A DNA stretch of 64,000 bases from Channa striata (taxonomy: Eukaryota; Chordata; Actinopteri; Anabantiformes; Channidae): positions 14,325,501-14,389,500 of the forward strand of contig CM065184.1 of assembly GCA_033026295.1 (NCBI GenBank). The letters run 5' to 3'. Below are positions 36,523 through 47,227 of this stretch, in pieces (the stretch's first letter is position 1; each line of letters opens with the position of its first letter). The notes under the pieces are model-generated. The model saw only the letters and a list, made by a program, of their open reading frames with translations, searched no databases and was not told the DNA's origin. The translations under genes and the position numbers were made by a program.

Positions 36523-37284
36523 TGTCTCCCTCAGGCTGCGATCCGTAAGGAGCTAAATGAGTTTAAAAGCCGAGAGATGGAGGTTCATCAAGACAGCAAA
36601 CAGTTCACCAGGTAATCAAGTGGTCGACAGCTTCCAGCATTTAGCCTGACGGTGGATGAGCAGTTTCTCACCATAAAGCCTCCTGTTTATTTGCTCACGT
36701 TGATATGATGAAATTATTATTTCTGACTCTCCTCTCATTGCATTGAAGTCATGTTAGAAACTGGGTCGCCTTTACTTCATTTGCTTCAGGCCAACAAATT
36801 CCAGTATTATTCTCCTGTTTTTGTTGTTGGATGTCAACAACATTCTCCCCTTTGGAAAAAAAACATGTAAATTCATTAACATACCTCTAAAAATAAATGT
36901 ACCCCAACAGCAACTATATAATGTTTCACTCAAATATGTTAAAATTATGGATCTATGCCTAAACATTTCTCATTTTACACAACAATTTTGCCTGTTTTTG
37001 TGTAGATTATTTTTACCTAATAATTGATTACTGCATGAATTATTTCAAATCTCTACACTTACGTGAATAATGTTTACAACACAATCTAAGTGTGACTAAT
37101 GTGTAAATACTTAAATGATTCCCGCATAAACATTTTTAAACAGCTGGATATGTATAAACAGATCGCAAATGCTTTAAAAACCCTTTCAAAGTCTTTGAAG
37201 GCAGCATATGAATATCTTATGATGTGTTTTACCTTTTATCACTTCATTAACTAAGCGTGTGTTTTCAGATTCCATCGGCCCTGA
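19213..37284 (+). CDS. phactr2: phactr2, phosphatase and actin regulator 2 (whole gene, 13 coding exons)
   Basis: Joined exons: 19213-19255, 25409-25594, 26506-26580, 26944-27084, 28500-28745, 30280-30799, 30944-31119, 32802-32958, 33292-33347, 35050-35111, 35408-35545, 36535-36611, 37269-37284. Total 1893 nt, 630 residues, close to human PHACTR2 (about 634). PHACTR proteins bind G-actin through RPEL motifs and the PP1 catalytic subunit through the C-terminus, so actin availability controls PP1 targeting in the cytoplasm and nucleus. Visible parts: MGQT start; KLFKPWKWRKKK near residues 60-70; RPEL1 about 78-103; a disordered S/T/K/E-rich middle 105-440; an acidic run DEEEEEEDE before 460; RPEL2 about 471-496; RPEL3 about 510-535; RPEL4 about 548-573; and a PP1 tail with ILRF 569-572, W592 and terminal FHRP. 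RPEL2-4 and the tail match PHACTR2 better than PHACTR1, 3 or 4. Neighbours sf3b5 and oprm1 agree with the human 6q24-q25 gene set. Confidence 0.93.
19256..19350. repeat. GT-rich donor region followed by a CA run
   Basis: The intron begins inside a TG-rich stretch (about 19259-19296). A CA run follows at 19328-19346, so the two could pair as a hairpin just after the exon 1b donor. Confidence 0.7.
19351..25408 (+). other. phactr2: phactr2 intron 1
   Basis: No coding exon recognised. Contains a T run of about 25 bases (20162-20187), a pyrimidine-rich tract (21540-21780), a TG repeat (about 23714-23752) and a CA microsatellite (24808-24842). A 151-codon minus-strand frame at 22428-22883 resembles nothing known. 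Confidence 0.6.
24808..24842. repeat. CA microsatellite
   Basis: Uninterrupted CA run in phactr2 intron 1. Confidence 0.95.
25409..25594 (+). CDS. phactr2: phactr2 exon 2
   Basis: Acceptor TCTTGTAG before 25409, donor AAAG|GTGGGA after 25594, phase 1 at both ends. Encodes residues 15-76: EGLEKSTSLASCDMG, then GKLSSLGKLFKPWKWRKKK, the PHACTR family signature basic/aromatic block next to RPEL1. Confidence 0.95.
26506..26580 (+). CDS. phactr2: phactr2 exon 3 (RPEL1)
   Basis: Acceptor TTTTTCAG, donor CAAG|GTTTGT. Encodes VLERKISTRQTREELIRKG and on to IPDQ. This is RPEL motif 1, the actin-binding repeat separated from the other three and, in the family, linked to nuclear import control. Confidence 0.95.
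26944..27084 (+). CDS. phactr2: phactr2 exon 4
   Basis: Acceptor TTTCTCTAG, donor ACGG|GTAAAG, phase 1 at both ends. Encodes 47 acidic, Glu/Ser/Val-rich residues of the disordered linker (about residues 102-148). Being symmetric in phase, it could be skipped without a frameshift. Confidence 0.9.
28500..28745 (+). CDS. phactr2: phactr2 exon 5
   Basis: Acceptor CTGCTCAG, donor ACTG|GTAAGT, phase 1 at both ends. Encodes about 82 residues (149-230), Lys/Ala/Ser/Thr/Gly-rich and disordered, similar in style to the PHACTR2 linker. Symmetric phase would allow skipping. Confidence 0.9.
29277..29321 (+). CDS. phactr2: Possible 45-nt cassette exon of phactr2
   Basis: Between exons 5 and 6 a 45-nt block preceded by a pyrimidine-rich stretch and AAG, and followed by GTAAGAC, is open in the correct frame (phase 1 in, phase 1 out). 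It would add VMVSGPHVFKRPKMP. The donor is strong; the AAG acceptor is weak. Entirely predictive. Confidence 0.25.
30280..30799 (+). CDS. phactr2: phactr2 exon 6
   Basis: Acceptor TTTCTTTAG, donor CAAG|GTACCT. The largest exon (520 nt, residues 231-403): Ser/Thr/Lys-rich, then Glu-rich, with no fold expected. Entry phase 1, exit phase 2. The sequence is diverged from mammals, as expected for the linker. Confidence 0.92.
30944..31119 (+). CDS. phactr2: phactr2 exon 7
   Basis: Acceptor TTCCTTCAG, donor AATA|GTATGG. Encodes residues 404-462, including SDSDGPILYRDEEEEEEDE. The DSDGPI-Y motif followed by an acidic run is conserved in PHACTR2/4 just before RPEL2. Confidence 0.93.
31120..32801 (+). 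other. phactr2: phactr2 intron 7
   Basis: About 1.7 kb, AT-rich, with no exon or repeat of known type recognised. A minus-strand open frame at 31872-32072 resembles nothing known. Confidence 0.6.
32802..32958 (+). CDS. phactr2: phactr2 exon 8 (RPEL2)
   Basis: Acceptor CTGTTCCAG, donor GTCAG|GTACAC. Encodes residues 463-514, with RRRDTLNIKLGNRPSKKEL as RPEL motif 2 and QQIGSKLVR leading into RPEL3. Near-identical to mammalian PHACTR2. Confidence 0.96.
33292..33347 (+). CDS. phactr2: phactr2 exon 9 (RPEL3)
   Basis: Acceptor TGTTTTCAG, donor AAAC|GTAAGT. Encodes RRLSQRPTTEELEQRNILK, RPEL motif 3. Confidence 0.96.
34094..34522 (+). other. Unidentified two-part coding-like island in an intron
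   Basis: ATG at 34094 opens 51 codons (MSFTFTADGGKKSVKCPKTS...) ending TTGGAG|GTAAAG at 34246. A 75-nt gap that contains an in-frame stop ends in CATATAG at 34321. The frame then continues from 34322 for 66 codons to a stop at 34522. Removing the gap gives a 117-residue protein that is not low-complexity. I do not recognise it. It may be a retained exon pair of a gene fragment, part of a mobile element, or chance. It lies in the same strand as phactr2, between exons 9 and 10, but cannot be spliced into phactr2 in frame without ending it. Confidence 0.3.
34591..34944 (+). other. Second open segment of the intronic island
   Basis: A 117-codon open frame beginning near 34591 and ending at 34944, containing APKTKHVVLWGRLVLVQQ and LNTSSAYQDLKKDKATGI. 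Composition is balanced and protein-like. A possible acceptor (TTGTGTAG) precedes 34623. No family recognised, and I could not connect it to the preceding 117-residue unit in one frame. Confidence 0.25.
35050..35111 (+). CDS. phactr2: phactr2 exon 10
   Basis: Acceptor TTTGTGCAG, donor AAAG|GTACTG. Encodes QKNEAEEQEAKQEIKRRL then SRK, the charged helix between RPEL3 and RPEL4. Nearly identical to PHACTR2 of mammals. Confidence 0.96.
35408..35545 (+). CDS. phactr2: phactr2 exon 11 (RPEL4 and PP1 docking)
   Basis: Acceptor GTGCGTAG, donor CAAG|GTAACA, phase 0 at both ends. Encodes residues 555-600: LSVRPTVAEL (RPEL4), ILRF (RVxF-type PP1 docking motif), EYVEV, DRRADKPW and TRLTPADK. All residues known to contact PP1 in PHACTR1 (RVxF, hydrophobic pair, Arg, Trp) have equivalents. 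Confidence 0.96.
35740..36110. repeat. Probable fragment of a dispersed fish repeat
   Basis: Blocks such as CCAGAGCTGTGTTCAGG and GTCATGTCGAAACAGGAAA resemble a dispersed element seen in many fish genomes as I recall it. Diverged, no terminal repeats defined, no coding capacity. Confidence 0.4.
36494..36524 (+). repeat. TG tract next to the phactr2 exon 12 acceptor
   Basis: About 14 TG units, then the short TTGTCTCCCTCAG acceptor. The tract replaces part of the polypyrimidine stretch. Confidence 0.95.
36535..36611 (+). CDS. phactr2: phactr2 exon 12 (PP1-binding helix)
   Basis: Acceptor TCCCTCAG, donor CCAG|GTAATC. Encodes residues 601-625: AAIRKELNEFKSREMEVHQD then SKQFT. This is the conserved PHACTR C-terminal helix lying on PP1. 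Its 77-nt length is not a multiple of three, so skipping it shifts frame. Confidence 0.96.
37269..37284 (+). CDS. phactr2: phactr2 exon 13 (terminal coding exon)
   Basis: Acceptor GTGTTTTCAG, then the last base of an Arg codon, FHRP and TGA. The FHRP terminus is the invariant PHACTR C-terminal end, which fixes the reading frame of the whole gene. Confidence 0.95.
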
Positions 37285-40200
37285 GTGCTCTCACTGCCAG
37301 CTGGACGTCAGCACCACAAGCTCTCCGGTCCCCAGCTCCCAGTCGTCTCCTGTCCCGCCAGACACTCAGCACACAGCCCAGTCGTCTTCGGGATCGTCCT
37401 GATGATATGTATTTATGTCTGTAGTCACAGCTACAGTGTGTCTTAAGGCCTTGGCCATCCATGGGCACCAGTGAAACATTTGCACATATCTATAGTCAGA
37501 CCAGTGATGTGTATAGTGTTGATTACAACCATTTATTTATTGTAAATGGCCAGAACCTTCAGGTAAAGGATTTATTTGTCGTAGTTTGTTTTCGGTTCAC
37601 TTCGGGCCTTGTAATGAGAGGCTCCAGGGGAGAAACAAGGACAAAATCACTGTTGTAGTAGTGAATATGAAGTGAAGTGCTCTTGCCAAGCTATGCCTTG
37701 TTCTAAACTGCCAGAGGGCCTTATATGGGCATCCTCCTACAACAGGAAACGAGGGTGATTGGATGGATATGTGCTGATGTCAGTGCCTGTGTCACAGCGG
37801 AGCGGGGACGAGAGGAAGTTTGTTCCGCTCCGATGCTGAACATGAAATCCTGCAGTTCAGTTTTACACATGTTTTAAGTATATTGCCACTAGAGGGCATC
37901 ATATCACAAGAGTTATAGCCTGCGATGATGAAGATGTATATGCAGATGAAGAATAAACTGTGAGTGTTATATACAGTATATATATAAATTATATATACCT
38001 GCTGAAGGTGAGGGAGCTGTGGGTAGCTGAGGCTCTAATAGTGAAGTGCAATCGTAATCCCTCAGCACTCTTCCTGCTAATAAATGATGGTCATGTGCTC
38101 GACCGTCGTATATCATAGGCTGAGTTCTCAGGTGCAAACCTTTGTTCACAAAGTGCTGGAGTCGCTCTGTAGAGCGTCTCCTTTCAACACCGGTGTCTCA
38201 TTTTAGGCTTTCGGCCGGAGCTCCTACCCAAGAGTGACTCTGTGCTTAAGAGAAAGCGGGACTTTGGTTGTTCGTTGGTCTGATTTGAAAGTTTGGAGCT
38301 TAAATGTTTGTTGAGAGGACATCATATGAAGCTTCGATGTACCGTATGACGAGCAAGTACTGAAGCAAGCAACTGGGTTTCTGAAGAAGTAAAGAAATAG
38401 TTTCTTTTCCTTTTCCGTCGAGTCTGTTGGCCTGCGATGTAAACGTTCAGACGGGCTTACAAGTGTCCCCTTCATGCCATGGCCTAACATGCATCTTGAG
38501 TCCAGCAACACTTTAAATTTAAATGGTTTCAGGAAGAAAAATTGCTGAAAATCCACTTTCCAGGTGATTTTTGCTTTTTTGTCAGCATGGATATAATATA
38601 AAAATAATTACATTTCTGATTTGGACTTTTGGTTGGATTTAAAACCAGCTTGACTTTGAATTGAAATTTTAACAGATGTAGACATCTGCATCCTAGTCAA
38701 TAAAATCATTTGATTACATGCATATTTCTTTAACACTTTACATAAAACAAAAATAGAGTTTAGTATGTGTTACAGTAATCTTGGCAGACACAGGGTCATT
38801 GCTATTTGTATTGTGTGCACATTAAAAAATGTTTGGTCCAGAATTAATTTAACTAACGCAGGAAGCTGAACATTAATTTACATCCAGCAGCATTTGCCTT
38901 TGTTTCATAGCACAGATGCACTTGAATGTGTCTGTGTGTGCAGATTTATAGGTTGTTAGCATTGTGAGCAACTCATCATCTTTGGTGAAGTTATAGATTT
39001 CCTGCCCTCGGGTGCTCTGTCACGATAAAACCCAAATACTCAAGATGCACGTTAATGCAGTATGGTATCAATTAATAATGATTTGCTGTTGTGTGAATGC
39101 CAGAATGTTTGGCTGAGCTGTGAGAATAGGAAACGACAGAAAAGTCAAACGTGAAAGGGCAGATGTTTAAATATATGTTTGGTCTTATGCAAGAAGCTAG
39201 AGCAGCTGAAGAAAACAATGGCTTACTCATTGCAATTGGATGTTCATATTAAAATCAAACAAAAATGTTAGTAATTTTTCCTTGGAGTGGAAAGGAAATG
39301 TTTGCTGATAAGTGATTGACAAATGGAGTTTGCTGACGTCCAAAGGCTTGTGTTCTCATAATAGACCTGCAGCCTCCACAAAGCTTGTCATTCTTACAAA
39401 TAATAAGCGAAGAGAACAGATTTATTATTTCAAAGATTGTGCAGAGGTTATAACATGAAATGATGTACAGTGATGGAAAAGAACCAACAGTATTAATTCA
39501 CGTTAACGTCGATGTTGTTATATATGGATTCTTTTGTACAGAATGTATATCGAGCATGTGCATATATTGAAACCAATTTTACTACCAATATGTTACAATA
39601 CAACTTTGATGTGAATGTTTTAAACTCAGATTTTAGTTTTATTGTTATCATCCCCCAAAATCCGATAATAAAATTAACAGTACGACGTATATTTAGGGGC
39701 TGTTTCTAGGCAGGATGTCAGGCACAGTGCGTTCAATAACTGACACGTCTTTGTCAAACCGGACTGTTTCCTAAGCAGATCGTGGACGAGACTCTTCTTT
39801 TTTTTATTTTCTAGGTCTTCAGCCATTTTATATTCGTCTCACGTAGATTTCAGCTATAGTCAGCAGGTGCAAATCTCTGTTTTCTGGACCTCAGGTTTAT
39901 TTCTTTCAGACGTTTCTTTTGACAGTTTCACGCTGCACAAGGTAGAAAATTCAACCAGGATCCATCTTAAAAAATAATAAATTTAAAAATAGGTATAGTA
40001 TTTGCTCAAATGTACACATGCCTTTTGGGTAGATTATATACCCAAAATGTTCATTTTATTATTTAACCAGTTGTATGTAATGTGAAACGAGCTCCTGTAA
40101 TACTGGGTATTGTGCACATCGACAGCAAACACTGTCATAATAGACCAGAAATCTCTTTCATGAGAATAAATATCAAATTTAAAGTCTTACTTAATCCTTT

Positions 40201-41060
40201 TGTGAATGAGTAAACTCGATTGTGCTGCTTCCTTACTTAAAAAAACATGGTAAACCAGAACTATATGCGAAACTGAGAAATTTCAATCAATTGGTTTGAA
40301 CTAAGAGGCTTTACAAATATTGCTCTTAGTCACTGATACAGTAATTCCATATTTTAGTTCTGAATTTGGAGAAACATGTGGAGTAAGCAGTTTAGTGTGG
40401 ACAAGCCCGATGATTGTTGTTATTCATAACCAGTGTGTATTTCAGTATTAATCACTAAAAGCGACTCCTGTAAAACATTTTTATGGGTCCAAACTATTTC
40501 ATCTCATCGCGTATGAAACTGTAAAACCCTCTGACAGTAAAACCCAAAGAACCCATAAATGTCATAACACACCCAATATTTCTTTCCATCGTGAATATTG
40601 CAGAACACGTCGAAAATGATTAAACACGTTTATTTCCCTTAAATATCTCAAAAAAAAATTCCAAAAAAATCAGTTTGAAACCTTCGCTGCCACGTTGAAA
40701 CTGCTACTTTGAATGTGCGATGCTGGAGCAAACGTCTGCTGTTTTAATTTTGTTCGATGCTTCCCGGATCCATTTTTATGACACGTGTCGTTCAGTCACA
40801 CTATAAACCCTCTAACTGTAAATGGACATTTACAAATCTTTTTCTTAACACGACAGCAACAGGGTGCTCAAGCAGCAATGCTCCAGGACTTTACACGGGC
40901 TCCAAACACCTTTACTGTATAGTGGACATAGGTTTGATCTTTGAACTTATATAATGTCATATATTCCAAAAACGCTACTGTTATGTCCAAACTGTCAAAT
41001 TGTGTATATTGTTTTTGTATATAAAGACTGATGAAAAAGGATTTCCTTTGTCTCTTTCTT
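37285..41060 (+). other. phactr2: phactr2 3' UTR, extent uncertain
   Basis: Follows the stop without another gene. AATAAA hexamers at 37952 and 38699 are candidate poly(A) signals, the first with a GU-rich stretch downstream. AT-rich, CNE-like sequence continues to about 41030, where TATAAA is followed by a T/GT-rich stretch. Mammalian PHACTR2 has a long 3' UTR, so a far end near 41 kb is possible. Confidence 0.45.
37952..37957 (+). terminator. Candidate poly(A) signal AATAAA, phactr2
   Basis: First AATAAA after the stop codon, 668 bases on, followed by a TGTGAGTGTT-type GU-rich element. Alternative signal at 38699. Confidence 0.35.
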
Positions 41061-42109
41061 TTTTTATGATTACTGACTTAATTAATAACAAACTTATTAT
41101 GAGTACGTTGTACAGGAAAATCCATCAGCACATGAAACGTGTATGTAGCAGACTTGCTTGTAATTCCTTGGTCTTGGTGGCCTCTGTTTCAGAACCTTTA
41201 TCTGGATCAAAGAGCCTGATAATGCTTTTGCATGTGCTGAAGTATAAGAAAAAGTGAATTTTCATTCAACTCTTTCAACAGGCAGGCATTTCCGACTCTG
41301 TGAAGGCCGTGTTACCTAATTCCTTATTCACAGACATAAAATGGAAAGTGTGAGACACACAGTCTCAGTAGGCGTTTATTTTTTAAATACATTACAATCA
41401 CTACTCGCTTACTGATAAAAGAAATGTGAGAAATCTGCGCCTTTTCTGGGGTTATGAAATGATTTAGCAAAGGATGACGTGTGTCCTTCCAGCTACAAGA
41501 GTGGTGTGGCTCAAAGGTGCATTTGGCCTTGTATGAATTACCATAAAATGTTGCACAGATATTCATGGTGCACTGAGCGCCGTGGTAATTTAGTAATTCT
41601 TTGTATTGTCCTGTTGACATTTGTAGCTTTTAGAGGCTCCAAAATAATTATTTGCTACAGACATTCGTGAACCCCTTATTATTATTTTTATTATTATAAT
41701 TATTGTAATTGAAGTTTTCATCTATTAGTGGTTAATGACTGAACTGTACATCCAGTTGTTTTTCTTAAGTCCAGTTTGATGTGACAAAAGCCGCGTAATC
41801 ACTGTGCGTTTGGAAGAAGTGAGTACAGTTTTTCTCATTTGCTTAATCACTTGTTAAATCTGAAGTTACATTTTTAAAACGGTAAACACACAGGCCGAAA
41901 CAAAAGCTCACTGCCCGAAATGCTGCAAAATGTTGACATGCCAACTAAACATTAAAAATATGCAACAAAAGCGAATGTTTCCCTTTAAGGACGCCTTCAC
42001 TGATATTAACCCACATCTTTTGGTTCTAGTTTGAGTAGTACATGAAAATCAAAGAAATGAAACTTCCCTCTGACGTCCCTGCGTTAAACTTTCTACACTT
42101 CTAGATCAA

Positions 42110-42310
42110 AAACGCCTCCAGATGACATCGCTTGGAGAATCTTATTATCTTATCTTGTTGCTCGTACTATGGAACCATGTAATCACGGTCAACCTGCTTT
42201 TCCAGAGCTCCTCCAGATGAAGTCATCTGAACTCCTAATGATGAAAAACTCCTGCAGGTGATGTCATTTGGAGGAGTTTTTCAGCTAGAAGCAGAGGAAT
42301 ATTTTTCAAA
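42110..42310. repeat. Dispersed inverted-repeat element, copy A
   Basis: Contains CCTCCAGATGACATCG near 42117 and the inverse-type GGTGATGTCATTTGGAGGAG near 42257. AAAAACTCCT (42244) pairs exactly with AGGAGTTTTT (42272). A second, related copy lies at about 61100-61290 in oprm1 intron 2, so this is a dispersed non-autonomous element. Confidence 0.6.
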
Positions 42311-45300
42311 TAGGGAAGTAAGAGGCAAGTTTAAAAGCATCAATGTACATTTACACACTAAACTAGAGCAAAGCAACACAACTTGTAGTCAAACCATTAC
42401 CCTCTTTTAACATACAAAATAAATCTGTCAGTATCTCAGTTTGGTTTTATTTGAGCATCTAGACCAATTCAGACATTCAGTATGTCACAACATTTGTACC
42501 GTGTTCTTTTAACCTAAAATCTGAACTTTTTTGACCGAACTGCGTCAGGTTTTATTCTTTTTCCATTCTGTTTAACACAGTAAACACTTCAGCATCACAG
42601 AAGCATCTTTCATACACGGATAAGAACTGATTGTTGATTGCGAATTCAGAATTTTGTATACATTTGGAATTCATATCCATTCATTTTGCAAGTAACATCT
42701 ATCAGCTGGGAACAGGTGATTTTCTTTTGTTTGACACAATTAATTCCATAATAATAAACCAAGTGCAAGCAACTCGGTCTAATCAAGTCCTCCGCATGCA
42801 TTAATACATTAGGTGAATTTAACAAATGCAAAATAAGACTCTTCCAGTAACACTAACAGCTTCCCAAATAACAAGACAATATTTTTTTGTCTACAATATG
42901 CAAACATAACCTGACAAACACAGGGCTGGAAGATAAACCACATTATTCAGCAGGGCCATTAAAACTGCATTTTGTCAATTTCCGATAAATGTGCCAGATG
43001 AATGTCATTTCTGGAACTGCTGATTGTTTGTTCTATTTTTGTCCATGACCTGCTTGGTTGCACGCAGCATTCTGTGCTCTGATGATACACACCATCTTTA
43101 TTATTTGTGTGCTGCAAACATCTCTGAACTTTCAAGAAAGAGTGCCATTTGCTTTGAGTAGGATATTTCTCTGTCAATGTGAACGAACCAGGAAAGAATC
43201 ACATTTCAGCCATGTTCAGCCATCCAGAGTACAAGCCCTCCAGCGTTTTAAGAGCATGTTGGCATAATGGAGTAGAAAATGAGAATTAGAGGTCGAAGAC
43301 GTAGAATGAAAAGAGACTGCTGAGAGACGCATGGCTGAAAACAAGAGGCAGGAAATAAGGCTAATGTTCCGCTGTGAACCTGCAGGACTATATTTAACGG
43401 CACGTACAGTGTGTTCTAAAGCTTGACCTTAGTGACACTGAGGTTGCAAATCAAAGTTTTTGATTTCCTCAAGATGCACGGCCCTTGTCGACTTCACAGA
43501 GCCCTTGTTTGATATACTGAGCCATATTTATACGTATATGGTTCTGACATGGGTGATAATTGGATTTTTTAGAGCAAAGGCGGACGGCGGGATATCTGTA
43601 GCAGCTGGTCCTTGTGTCTGAAAGATGCCCTTCTGGACCACGGTGATCATAAACCTCCTGCTCTCCCTGTCTGACACACACACACACTTCTTTATTGTCT
43701 AAAGACAGGTCTCTCACATCCTCAATCCTCACCGTTATCTTACAGTTTAAAATCCATTCAGCCAAACCTTTACAAATTAAAACTGCTAAAACATAAACAT
43801 AAAGCATGTTTGTACTTGAAAGCCCGACAAAAGTCATTCTACTAAAACACACACACACACACACGTGCACTACAACCTGTGTTAATGAAGTTTCCCAGGC
43901 AGGGTGGGGGGGCGGTTTTGTCCCTGGCACACTGCCTGGAACTCTCAGCTGAAAACGCAGGTCTGCTGCTCTACTGCAAAGGAGTGGATATTAATCACGA
44001 GTCTAACAACCCCCGTGAGGTGACAAGAGGTGTGATTGTTCTGCCCAGTCGTACTGTTTATACTGCAGACATTTCAACTTCTCAAATTACTTCCAGTCTT
44101 AGAAAAATGAGTGAAAGGTTGTAAAAAAATGGAAGCAAAACCAAGCAGCCTTTTTATTTTCTATGCTCTGAATACAGAAAGAAAGAAAGTGGATGTTGAC
44201 CTTTAATTAAAAAAAGCTATAGTTATAGTAAATATGCTAATAAGATGAATCTTTTTCACACAAAACTGCTTTAAAAACAGATCAGTCCAGATACAAGCTA
44301 AAGGTTTTTGTCATCATTTACTTTCATGTTCCAAGTGCCATTATTCCTCATTCCTGCTACATTTATGTTCCTATAGTTATAGAAAATGATGCCACGCACG
44401 TTCCTCACACCAAATATTCATGCCGGTTTGCCTGCTGCAAATTCATTACCGGTGAGTTTTATCTTGACTGTTTCCATTCCACTGGAGAGCTCACCTGAGC
44501 AGCAGAGATGCGGAGAGAAAGGAGGAGGAGAAAGACGATAGTGATGAGGTGCAGGAGCGTCTGGGGGGGGTGTAATCAGAAAGGAAGATGTGACTGAGGA
44601 GTTTAGTGAAGGGGAACAAAGAAGAAGAAGTGATGGGTGGAACAGGTGGGTGGCATAGAAGGGCAAAGATAATTGAATTGTGGGAGAATTTATTATATTT
44701 GATGCTTCCGGGGGATTTTCTCCTTCACTGGGAAGACTGGTCACATGAGACACTCACATCAGCGTTAACACAACAGAGGCCAGGTCGCCGTTCGCTGTCA
44801 GGCAGGGTTTAAAAATGCAAACGGGCACAGATGTGAATGCGGTGTTCACTCTAACTATAGATATTAATGTGTGAAGACACCACAGGTCTCTGGATGGTTA
44901 TAATAAACTGTCATGTGTAATTAAATCGATTCAGTGGGTGCTGAGCCGTGAGATGTCCAAGGAGGACGGCGCCTAACGACCCCGGCACGTGTGTGACTGC
45001 AGCTCACATGTCATACTGTAGTTAGACTGAACTTCTGGACTTAATTTCTGCCCGGGCTTCAGCTTCATCAGTGCTAGAGATTCCAAAGTAAATGAAATGA
45101 GGTGAAGAAAAAGTGAGAATGAACAAAGAAACATCTACTAGGCACATTATATATTATGCAGTTGAAAAGTTCATATACAGAAAAGGACATCAATTATCAA
45201 AACTAATGTTTTGTTTGGGTCAGTACATCAAAAAAAAAAGATTAAACCATCTGGTCAAATTGTGCATTGAGCCAGTTGATATTTCTGCTTGCTCCACTTT

Positions 45301-46356
45301 TGTCTCATGCAGCTGCTGTTACACTGTGAAGTGTTTTGCTAATTTCTCTTTGTAGATATTGATCGGTGCCTTTACAACCAGGACAATAATATTTCTAGAT
45401 TGATTATACACTTAGGAAAAAGAAAAAAAACATCTTATTGCAGAAATAAAGAAAATAGATATTAGAGATGAAGAAAAGTCCATCGATCAGCTCAGGGTAT
45501 ATACTAGTATTATTATTTAGTATCTCTGTTTGCCTTGTTTATCAGAAATGTTCAGGATTTTTAAACAATCATCACTGCAAATGCAGGATATGTCATGTGT
45601 GTACAAATATGTTTTAATGTGCATATGCACGAGCAGGTAGGACACAGACAGAACAAGCTGTTGTTGTCACACTGCTTTGTCCATTTGCTATATTAAAACA
45701 TTTGTGTCTTAGCAATATGCTTAAAAAGGAAATTATGATAAAATGAGTCATTTTATAAAGTATACGTGTAAGTACGGACAAGACAAGTGTGACATGCAAA
45801 AATTAGCCATATTCTCTCAAACTGTGGCTAACGATGATCAAATCTTCTTCGAGGTGAAGACTGCAGGCAGACGACATTCAATCACGTCTCTTTTCTGATG
45901 GTGATTTTCTCTGCGGGCTTTACACAATAAAAGCTCTTCTCTTTTTATATTAAACACTGCGAATGAAAAAGAGGAGCTTCCTCTCTGAGTGCTTCTCTGA
46001 ATATTGAGTACACCCACCTGGAAGCCTTATTATCATAAAAAAGTGAGACCATGTCCACTGATGGAACAGATACATTCTGTATCTAAATATGACACTGAAT
46101 ATTGAAGTTTAAGAGCATCGACAATGTGTCTGCTGAGGGATGAAGCACATTACTAAATAGTGCCAATAAATCTGGGTTTTGCCGAATAGATTTCCAATAC
46201 ATTAAATATGATTTCTGCGGGTACTTCAGAGGTTGTTGAGTACACCCACCCATAAGTCTTAAAAAGGAACTTATAAAAGGTAGGAACCTCTCCAACGATG
46301 TAGCTAGAACTGGGAACAGATCTATTTGTGTCTCGGAGAAAACAAGTGAAGCAGTT

Positions 46357-46359
<3 letters not shown>

Positions 46360-46388
<29 letters not shown>
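46360..46388. repeat. TG microsatellite
   Basis: TG run; a complementary CA run lies 115 bases further on. Confidence 0.95.
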
Positions 46389-46499
46389 ATGGCACATTGA
46401 CAGACCTCATGTCGGTTTCACGCCTGACTTGGCAGTGCTGTCTCTGCAGTCTCTCACAGTCAGGACAGATGGCAAGGACTTACCCCACAAGAAACAGTC

Positions 46500-46502
<3 letters not shown>

Positions 46503-46532
<30 letters not shown>
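46503..46532. repeat. CA microsatellite
   Basis: CA run, inverse of the TG run at 46360. Confidence 0.95.
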
Positions 46533-46536
<4 letters not shown>

Positions 46537-47204
46537 TTGATTCACAACACAATAACTTCCTTGGCACCCACTGGCTTTTCTCTCAATCCAACAATGAGTC
46601 ATAGCTCGCACGCTCTCCCACCGTGAGCGTGTGAAGCTGGCTGGGAGCACGCCTTGATGAATCTCCTGAAGTCAAACAGTCCAACCTCAGTGGCCGCTGC
46701 TCTTTCCTGCTCACACCTCTCGCCGTGTCTGCTGCACACTTCAGTGCAAATGGGAGCTCTGCATCCACTGCAGCCTGAAACGTCTTTCCTGCTTCAGAGG
46801 CAATCAGCATTAGAAAACACTTTGTCGTGACCAGTGGCGTATTGAAGTGACACTTCTGATCAAAGGCACTGATTGAAATTCAACACTGGAACGTCTTCAC
46901 CCGAGCTCTATTACAGCTTTTCAACCAAAGCCACTGCTTGAGATGCTAATTTGCTCTAAAATCTTTTGCTTTTAAATTTAGCACATTCAATTATAAAACT
47001 CAGTCGCCCTTATGAATAAATGTTCTTTGAATTTGGTCCTTGTCTTGAGTAACAAACTGAAATAGACCGTAAATCTTTAAAATGCGTAAATGTTATTAAA
47101 CTGACGATAAAACATAATAAAATGTTGTATTTCAGGCCGTGTGTGTTTAAGTCATGCACAGTTGAACATCCACTGAAACGTGTGGGTGGAAAATTGGGCA
47201 CAAA

Positions 47205-47227
47205 TGTGTGTGTGTGTGTGTGTGTGT
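47205..47227. repeat. TG microsatellite
   Basis: Short uninterrupted TG run. Confidence 0.9.

Noticed and set aside
43469..43930. 153-codon minus-strand open frame
   Set aside because: Built partly over CA-repeat sequence; no domain recognised.
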